A stretch of DNA of 33,863 nt from NCBI GenBank assembly GCA_011523305.1, contig WTHB01000069.1, positions 1 to 33,863 on the forward strand, written 5' to 3'. Shown here in pieces: positions 29,347-33,863 of this stretch. This DNA is from Planctomycetaceae bacterium (lineage in GTDB: Bacteria; Planctomycetota; Planctomycetia; Pirellulales; UBA1268). A model generated the notes under the pieces. That model was not told where the DNA came from. It was given only the letters and a program-made list of their open reading frames with translations, and did no database searches. How positions within the stretch are numbered: position 1 is the first letter of the stretch; the number at the start of each line of letters is the position of its first letter. Made by a program: the position numbers and the translations under genes.

Positions 29347-29708
29347 GGGTTCCTCGTAGTAAGTGTTCCAGAGAGAACCGTTCGTGTATAGCCGCTAGTA
29401 TCAGCCCACTGAAAATACCATCTGTATCGAGTGCCAGGAGAGAGGGCCTCCGTCTGCGTTTCCGTGAGACCAAGGGCAACTGTCCCGTTTGCAGCGTCGG
29501 TTACAGATATCGTCCAGTTGTCGACAACGTCGCCAACAGACTCGGAACGCCCAGTGCCACCCACTCCGGTCGCAAAAATTTTTGAGACGTAGATCGGGGC
29601 GGCCAGAGAGTAATTTGTAATGTCTCGGTCGAAGTCGACTGACATTGCGACCTCATCAGAGGCAACGAATTCAACGTCCAGCGTGCCGGGTAGTTGCTCA
29701 AACTTCAT
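29343..29708 (-). CDS. beta-sandwich virion protein
   Basis: 121 residues from the ATG at 29708 (GAGGGAACGAACTA upstream; overlaps the previous stop, TAATG). VEFVASDEVAMSVDFDRDIT, then NYSLAAPIYVS and RYRWYFQWADTSGYTRTVLS with GTLTTR, reads as an immunoglobulin-like beta sandwich of the type in baseplate or tail proteins (BppU-N-like). The family assignment is from pattern only. Confidence 0.7.
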   Translation of the reverse strand: MKFEQLPGTLDVEFVASDEVAMSVDFDRDITNYSLAAPIYVSKIFATGVGGTGRSESVGDVVDNWTISVTDAANGTVALGLTETQTEALSPGTRYRWYFQWADTSGYTRTVLSGTLTTRNP

Positions 29709-30010
29709 TAGTTCGTTCCCTCGACCCGTTTCTTCCATTCCAGATTCAGGGCGTGTCGGATCTCTGCCTGACCCTGGCACAATTCCTGCATCGTCTCAGC
29801 CTGCTTCTCTTGTGCCCGTCCGATCTCAATCAGAGTCTCTTGAGTAGCGTCGAGGAACTCGGCGTGGCTGTGAACCACCGGCACGAGGACCGTCTGGTGC
29901 AGGGAGATCGCCGCTTCACGGGCGAAAAAGAGAATGACAGCCAGGATCGCCACGGGAACGCCGAAACGCTCCAGAAGGGCTAATACATGGCCGCGAGCCT
30001 CGTCCATCAT
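29708..30010 (-). CDS. membrane protein with coiled coil
   Basis: 100 residues: one membrane span (FGVPVAILAVILFFAREAAI, 16-35) and then a long helix (FLDATQETLIEIGRAQEKQA) likely to form a coiled coil. The layout resembles BhlA/XhlA-type holin or anchor proteins, but no diagnostic motif is present. The start may be either of two adjacent ATGs (30010 or 30007). It follows a 43-bp gap with an inverted repeat. Confidence 0.7.
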   Translation of the reverse strand: MMDEARGHVLALLERFGVPVAILAVILFFAREAAISLHQTVLVPVVHSHAEFLDATQETLIEIGRAQEKQAETMQELCQGQAEIRHALNLEWKKRVEGTN

Positions 30011-30029
30011 GGGTGAGGGTCCAGCGGAG

Positions 30030-30056
30030 TAGTAATAGTGACAGTGCCTATTACTA
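30030..30056. promoter_or_regulatory. 9-bp inverted repeat TAGTAATAG, possible operator
   Basis: TAGTAATAG at 30030-30038 and CTATTACTA at 30048-30056 form a perfect inverted repeat with a 9-bp centre. It covers the stop codon of the DUF6378-like gene and lies 20 bp before the start at 30010. There is no poly-T tract, so a protein-binding site or mRNA hairpin is more likely than a terminator. Confidence 0.5.
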
Positions 30057-30569
30057 TTCTACCTGCTCGGAAAGTGCCGCGTGGGCCATCGAGAGGCATG
30101 CCAAATATCCGCAGGCGTCGACCACACTGTCACTGTGCCAACCGTCGTGGCCGCTGAATGTGTTTGTGCGAATCCTCGCCAACTTCATTGCCAGCGGGAA
30201 CATGATCGCCTGCTTCACCGTCAGTTTAACGCCGGTCATCGCAGTAAACAGTTCGGCCACTTTTGCGTAGTCCTCGTGCGGCGGGCCGTACTGTTCGCCT
30301 CGGTCTTGGTTGACCAGCCGGTGGGCCTCCAGCAGGATCTCACTGCCCGACCTGGTGGCCTGCGGCTTCGCCTCGTCGTCTTGACGGCTAATCACATCAC
30401 CCCTCTCGTTCAGGTTCATCTTGTCTTCCATCTCCTCTATTTTCTTGAGTGCCCGCCCCAGAGCCGCAGCCAGCGTCCCGTTGGATGCTGTCCACGAGTT
30501 CGACGGGCCAAACTTGTTGACTAGTAGCCAAGCCTGCCGGCGTTCGTCGAGTGTCATTGTTTCTTTCAT
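30054..30569 (-). CDS. DUF6378-like protein
   Basis: 171 residues. The C-terminal half ILLEAHRLVNQDRGEQYGPP, with EDYAKVAELFTAMTG, MFPLAMKLARI and DSVVDACGYLACL, matches the DUF6378 pattern (R..YG.P...F..IA, K.AR, D...D..GY). This phage family resembles MazG-type all-helical nucleotide hydrolases but has no proven activity. Residues 1-80 are a separate charged helical extension. The start overlaps the metallophosphoesterase stop (ATGA). Confidence 0.8.
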   Translation of the reverse strand: MKETMTLDERRQAWLLVNKFGPSNSWTASNGTLAAALGRALKKIEEMEDKMNLNERGDVISRQDDEAKPQATRSGSEILLEAHRLVNQDRGEQYGPPHEDYAKVAELFTAMTGVKLTVKQAIMFPLAMKLARIRTNTFSGHDGWHSDSVVDACGYLACLSMAHAALSEQVE

Positions 30570-31630
30570 TGCACGAAGACAGGCAGTACCTTGGTCACCC
30601 TCCGATGGTTATGGTCAATGACTATCAGTGATTGGCTCGGTGGCTGATACTCAGCCTTGATGCGGTCGGCGTAGGCGTTGTGTCCGCATAGGCATGAGTT
30701 AGCAACGAACCGATACGGGACGTGGATGAACTGGTGCCAATGGCCGAACACGTCGAGGTCAGCTCGCTGTGCTGAATTCCACTGGGCGATGGCCTTGTTG
30801 GTCGGCACTGTCAGGCCACCCACGCCGCCTCCGTAGGACAGGGCGTGACCGTGATGCGCCCGCAGGATGAACCCGTCGAGATCGACGATGTTGTGGTAGC
30901 CGACCCCCACCTGCCAGGCGACGTTCTTCCGCCGTTCAGCGGCTGCCAGGGTGAGGTAGAGGTTCTGTTCGTAAGAATGGTCGTTCTCGGTGCTGACCCG
31001 AGGTTTCTTGGTCGTGCGGCCGTGGTTGCCCGTCGCTGTCGCCACTAGCACCGGAGCAATTTCGGCCATGCGGTCGATCACGCCGTTTAGTCGCTCGCCA
31101 GCCCAGCGGGTGGCTGCCAGAGGCGGCAACTGGCAGCGTTCTATGCAGTCGTCGTGAATGTGGCCCGTGATGAAGTCACCGATCGCAGCGACCACAATGC
31201 GTCGGATGTCGGTGAGGTGCTTCTCGTGCTCAATGAGCATCGCCGCCTTCGAGGCCAGCGTCTGAATCCGCCGGTCGGCAATGTCGAGGGTGTACTCGTT
31301 CAAACCCCGGCAGTCCTCTGGCCGGATCAGTTCCTCGACGTGCCAGTCGCTCAACACAAGCACGGCGGTTGCCTGCGGACGCTTGCCCTTGCGAGCGACC
31401 GGTTTGAGCTTCTTCAGGCCGACGCCTGCCAACTCGTGATGCTTCCTGATCTCAGCGTCCGCGACATCCAGGCGTGCCAGTGCCGCCTTGTACTTTGCCT
31501 TTGTCTCGGAGAGTTCGGCTCGGAGCCGAGCCTCTACGCTGTCGCGTTCGACTGCCGCTGCGACTGTTTGAGCCAGCGAGCGATTTGCTCTGGCGACTTT
31601 GGGGCTGGCTGTTTTTGCTCGACGAGCCAT
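30566..31630 (-). CDS. calcineurin-like metallophosphoesterase
   Basis: 354 residues. A charged N-terminal region of about 88 residues with a probable coiled coil precedes the enzyme core. Metal-binding motifs: LVLSDWHVEE (92-100), IGDFITGHIHDD (about 150-161), TGNHGR (200-205), HHGH (259-262) and FGHWHQ (295-300), all in order. It likely hydrolyses phosphodiester bonds in DNA, RNA or a nucleotide. AGAGGA nine bases upstream supports the ATG at 31630, although this is 97 bp inside the upstream frame. Confidence 0.9.
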   Translation of the reverse strand: MARRAKTASPKVARANRSLAQTVAAAVERDSVEARLRAELSETKAKYKAALARLDVADAEIRKHHELAGVGLKKLKPVARKGKRPQATAVLVLSDWHVEELIRPEDCRGLNEYTLDIADRRIQTLASKAAMLIEHEKHLTDIRRIVVAAIGDFITGHIHDDCIERCQLPPLAATRWAGERLNGVIDRMAEIAPVLVATATGNHGRTTKKPRVSTENDHSYEQNLYLTLAAAERRKNVAWQVGVGYHNIVDLDGFILRAHHGHALSYGGGVGGLTVPTNKAIAQWNSAQRADLDVFGHWHQFIHVPYRFVANSCLCGHNAYADRIKAEYQPPSQSLIVIDHNHRRVTKVLPVFVQ

Positions 31631-31809
31631 TCAAGGATTCCTCTGGCTACGGCGGTCGCGTTGATGCCTTCCACCGTGACGACATCGGCGGCGAACGCTT
31701 CTACCTGTGCTCGGTGCTCTGGCGAGAGACGTTCAAGCCAGTTGAGTGGTGCGTTTTTCGGTGCTGCGGCTAGTGCTCGCTCGACTGCTGCCTGTAGCCC
31801 AGAGCCCAG
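31534..31809 (-). CDS. HTH-like small protein with no standard start codon
   Basis: The frame encodes LQAAVERALAAAPKNAPLNW, LSPEHRAQVEAFAADVV, INATAVARGILEWLVEQ and KSPEQIARWLKQSQR, which looks like a real small DNA-binding protein (final helix IARWLKQ). No ATG, GTG or TTG lies at its natural front; the nearest is a TTG at 31998, well inside the neighbouring gene. I use a CTG at 31809 as a provisional start. AGAGGA at about 31826-31831 is far from it. A -1 shift from the upstream frame is an alternative. Confidence 0.5.
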   Translation of the reverse strand: MGSGLQAAVERALAAAPKNAPLNWLERLSPEHRAQVEAFAADVVTVEGINATAVARGILEWLVEQKQPAPKSPEQIARWLKQSQRQSNATA

Positions 31810-32042
31810 AGAATTTTGCTTAGATCCTCTGACTGATTGACGACGGCCTCCTCGCTCATATTGGGGTTGGCCGCGTGCAGAAACTCGTGAATCTCGGTGC
31901 AAAGTTTTGCCCTCTTTTGGAGACGCTCTTCGATCAGCACTTTTTCTCCGTGGTACGTCCACCCGTGGGCCTTGCCACGGAGCCGGGTGTACCGCCAAAG
32001 GAATTTAACCCCGCCGATCAGAAAGTGGTGGTCGCGTGGCAT
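31770..32042 (-). CDS. small HExxH putative metallopeptidase
   Basis: 90 residues. KLCTEIHEFLHAANPNMSEE contains His-Glu-x-x-His (HEFLH), and the downstream acidic residues (NQSEDLSKILWALGYR) fit a family of very small phage and bacterial proteins with this zinc motif. The N-terminal half is basic and beta-rich. The ATG at 32042 has no Shine-Dalgarno, but a full AGGATACCCGACAC element lies 9 bases upstream. Activity unproven. Confidence 0.75.
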   Translation of the reverse strand: MPRDHHFLIGGVKFLWRYTRLRGKAHGWTYHGEKVLIEERLQKRAKLCTEIHEFLHAANPNMSEEAVVNQSEDLSKILWALGYRQQSSEH

Positions 32043-32051
32043 TGTAATATT

Positions 32052-32066
32052 GTGTCGGGTATCCTA
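32052..32066 (-). promoter_or_regulatory. TAGGATACCCGACAC element before the HExxH gene
   Basis: A full 15-bp match on the - strand. Its TAG is the stop codon of the upstream gene (32064-32066). The next gene begins after AATATTACA, so the leader is short and has no ribosome site. Confidence 0.5.
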
Positions 32067-32507
32067 AGCGGCGTCCAGAGCAGATTTTCGTGCAATTTTG
32101 ATAGCACGCTTTACTATCATCCTGCCGACAGCATCGATAAAGGGGAGGCGTCGTTTCGTCGCCTCTTCGCGGAGCCAACCGACGATCTCGTCGATACGTT
32201 CTTCGCATTTATCACAGCCCCACTGATCCATCGTTCTTGCCCTGGCATTGCAAGAGCAGTTTGGCGAGGCAGTGATGCCGACTCTTTTCAACAGTTTCTT
32301 CAGTTCGGTGCCGGGGCCGTGCGTAGGGGCTGGTTCAGGCGTTTTTGGCGTGAACCCAGGCTTCGGGTGGCGAGGGTAGGCGGGGTGGTCAACGTCAACC
32401 GTGACAGTGTCGCCGTCGCGGGAGACAATGCATGCGGCGACCTCGTCGAGGGTGTAGCCCCGTTGACGGCAGCGGGCTTCGAGGTTCTTGATGTTGGTGG
32501 TGGTCAT
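32064..32507 (-). CDS. conserved hypothetical protein with a CxC..C..C cluster
   Basis: 147 residues. The N-terminal 60 residues form a small domain ending in a proline-rich linker (GFTPKTPEPAPTHGPG). The C-terminal half, GTELKKLLKRVGITASPNCS, then CNARARTMDQWGCDKCEERI and DEIVGWLREEA, carries four cysteines that could bind zinc, and a basic end (RAIKIARK). I have seen this pattern (GPGTELK...CSC..RA..MD..G) in planctomycete sequences without a named function. The start overlaps the previous stop (ATGA). Confidence 0.75.
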   Translation of the reverse strand: MTTTNIKNLEARCRQRGYTLDEVAACIVSRDGDTVTVDVDHPAYPRHPKPGFTPKTPEPAPTHGPGTELKKLLKRVGITASPNCSCNARARTMDQWGCDKCEERIDEIVGWLREEATKRRLPFIDAVGRMIVKRAIKIARKSALDAA

Positions 32508-33301
32508 GGGAGGGGGTTCAAGTTTTCGATCGTCACTGAGCTGCTTGCTGTTCCGAGCCCGTGCGCTGTCCTGCGGCCGGTAAGGGGGTCGACATAATAT
32601 CCTATCAGCGACCAGTGCAAGTTAAGAGAAACCCCGATCGGCGTGCCTGCAACCATTCTCAGAAACTCTCCAGAATTGTGTGATTTATAAAAAAATCCCC
32701 AGCGAATGCTCTCCGGGTCTGCATAGACCGAGCTGCCTTCATCGGCGCCAGGCACCATCATGCCTTTGATGCAATTAGGCAGTGGTGGGATAATATCAAA
32801 GGATAGCAAATAATATTGGCCGCAAAGAAATGCAATCAAATTCTGAAAATTGCCTGACAGGACGTTGCCATCAGACCACAACGCTGTGAAGAGCGGCGGT
32901 GAGGATGCGTCAATCTGTGCAAAAGGTTGACTGATCTCGCTCGGGATTAGCGAAAGCAGTTGTGAGTGGTCGCAGTCTTCTATCCCTTCGTAGTACATTT
33001 GCTCGGCAGCGAAACTGAGAGGGCTGAATGTGGCTTTCAGCGTCGTTCCGTTATAGATTTGACTATCAGACCCGCCAAGGTCGGGGCACGACTCGCACGC
33101 CGCACACGCCTCCCCGTCTCCGGCGAAGACCGCTCCGTTCTCCGTGTCGCACTCACACTGCTGCTTAATGCTGCACGAGCCGTCGGCTTCGCAGCACGCG
33201 CCCTCGGCGCAGGCTTTGAGGCAGTCGGCCTCGGTGCGGTAGACCGAGCGACCCGTGGCAGAAAAATTATCTGGCAGGTTTTTGATTTGATAACAGGCCA
33301 T
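32504..33301 (-). CDS. cysteine-rich virion-like protein
   Basis: 265 residues from the ATG at 33301 (overlaps the previous stop, ATGA; a TTG codon precedes it). The N-terminal 80 residues are cysteine-rich: EADCLKACAEGACCEADGSC followed by SIKQQCECDTENGAVFAGDG and EACAACESCP. The rest is a beta-rich domain without cysteines except near IEDCDHS, FLCGQYY and PNCIKG. Modules of this CC..DG.C kind occur in exported planctomycete proteins. A virion surface or adhesion role fits the neighbours but is inferred. Confidence 0.7.
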   Translation of the reverse strand: MACYQIKNLPDNFSATGRSVYRTEADCLKACAEGACCEADGSCSIKQQCECDTENGAVFAGDGEACAACESCPDLGGSDSQIYNGTTLKATFSPLSFAAEQMYYEGIEDCDHSQLLSLIPSEISQPFAQIDASSPPLFTALWSDGNVLSGNFQNLIAFLCGQYYLLSFDIIPPLPNCIKGMMVPGADEGSSVYADPESIRWGFFYKSHNSGEFLRMVAGTPIGVSLNLHWSLIGYYVDPLTGRRTAHGLGTASSSVTIENLNPLP

Positions 33302-33863
33302 CAAGACACCGTTACAGAGTAACCGGAAAACACCTTTTCCGAGTTTGTTCCCTGAACGCCGTGGAACAAAAGCCCACTAGCCGGCAGATTGAACTGAAAC
33401 GGCGATTCTCCTAGTCCAGGCGTTGACACATACCATATTCCAGAACGCCGCGAAAACGTGGCGGAAAGAGTGCCGGTGAAGTCACCATCGGCATAACCCT
33501 GAACATCGGCTGAAAAATGCTGGATTCGATCCTTGCCGGGCGAACCTTGACCGCCGGTGCCAGAGCCAATGGCAACACCGGACACAGCGTAATTAAAGGG
33601 GGCTGCACCAAACGGTGAAAAAGAGTTGGGAAAAGAACCTATACCAACATGGGCGGTTGCTGAACGCAAAGGCTCATTGGCAATAGATGCAGTTATGGTA
33701 ATCGACAGGTCACCGTCGTTATTTATCGCCAAGCATCGCGAAATATAACCTGTTGAAAAAGTCAATGGGTTCGTTGAGCCACCTGGCCCTAAGTAAGAAG
33801 ACCAACAACCGTCGGAAAAGGCTTCTGTTGAATACCCCGACGGAGTGATTGTCTCACATTCAA
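33301..33863 (-). CDS. beta-rich virion-like protein, 5' end outside the window
   Basis: The frame is open from the stop at 33301 to the window edge at 33863, with no stop codon, so the true start lies beyond. At least 187 residues are seen: an upstream part with ETITPSGYSTEAFSDGCWSS, then RCLAINNDGDLSITITASIA, FSADVQGYADGDFTGTLSAT and an end VFSGYSVTVS. The sequence is typical of beta-sandwich tail or fibre proteins. A TTG at 33765 is an internal codon, not the start. It is coupled to the cysteine-rich gene by ATGA. Confidence 0.75.
   Translation of the reverse strand, partial: ECETITPSGYSTEAFSDGCWSSYLGPGGSTNPLTFSTGYISRCLAINNDGDLSITITASIANEPLRSATAHVGIGSFPNSFSPFGAAPFNYAVSGVAIGSGTGGQGSPGKDRIQHFSADVQGYADGDFTGTLSATFSRRSGIWYVSTPGLGESPFQFNLPASGLLFHGVQGTNSEKVFSGYSVTVS

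Noticed and set aside
1-33863. tRNA or rRNA genes
   Set aside because: No T-arm GTTCGANTCC with a matching cloverleaf and no rRNA-like conserved stretch were found by eye; a covariance-model scan would be needed to be sure.

Overview
The window is most likely part of a temperate tailed-phage genome (or prophage) whose host is plausibly a planctomycete or a relative. The phage reading rests on a tyrosine recombinase, a prim-pol/helicase replication block, a long run of tail-fibre and adhesion proteins, and dense packing of short genes with four-base ATGA or GTGA overlaps. No terminase, portal, capsid or tape-measure gene is visible, so this is a partial genome. The host guess is inference. It rests on a CsrA with the 'DAPDETKILRSEL' ending common in Planctomycetes, cysteine-rich CC..DG.C modules, and several small families I associate with planctomycete sequences.

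Layout. Bases 1-429 hold a 13-bp tandem array that grades into a second repeat (consensus about ACCCCGACCGNNGAAACCAGA), then a sigma70-like promoter. Bases 430-4595 (+ strand) carry twelve small, mostly unrecognised genes; one has an ASCH domain and the last is an HTH protein. The first several use copies of the second repeat as their ribosome-binding leader. From 4543 to 22396 the genes are on the - strand. Read in plus coordinates they are an HNH nuclease, a membrane-protein/lipoprotein/papain-like-protease cluster, small unknowns, and a glycan cassette (CAP59-like glycosyltransferase, FkbM methyltransferase, GDP-L-fucose synthase, GDP-mannose 4,6-dehydratase). These are followed by small membrane proteins, a DUF3310 protein, a C5 cytosine methyltransferase, CsrA, and a replication/repair block (ExoX-C-like protein, UvrD-like helicase, prim-pol, SNF2-like helicase, twin-HTH regulator). 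Bases 22433-23751 (+) hold a promoter, a small gene and the integrase. Bases 23665-33863 (-) hold two unlisted-size mini-genes, a sulfotransferase-like protein, tail-fibre/adhesion proteins, a DUF6378-like protein, a metallophosphoesterase, a small HExxH peptidase and cysteine-rich virion-like proteins. The last gene runs off the right edge.

How they fit. The prim-pol, two helicases, VRR-NUC nuclease and methyltransferase form the DNA-metabolism core. Gmd and Fcl would turn host GDP-mannose into GDP-L-fucose, and the linked transferases could add or decorate a fucosylated glycan on the virion or on the infected cell. The twin-HTH gene, divergent from the promoter of the integrase operon, looks like a lysogeny control point. 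CsrA points to post-transcriptional control of host or phage mRNAs.

The most notable unexplained signals are three. One is the leader-embedded repeat family. The second is a recurrent AGGNTACCCG element lying in gene junctions in the direction of transcription. The third is a 9-bp TACCGCGNN iteron-like array between the primase and helicase genes. All calls come from reading the sequence and from memory of protein families; no database search was run.
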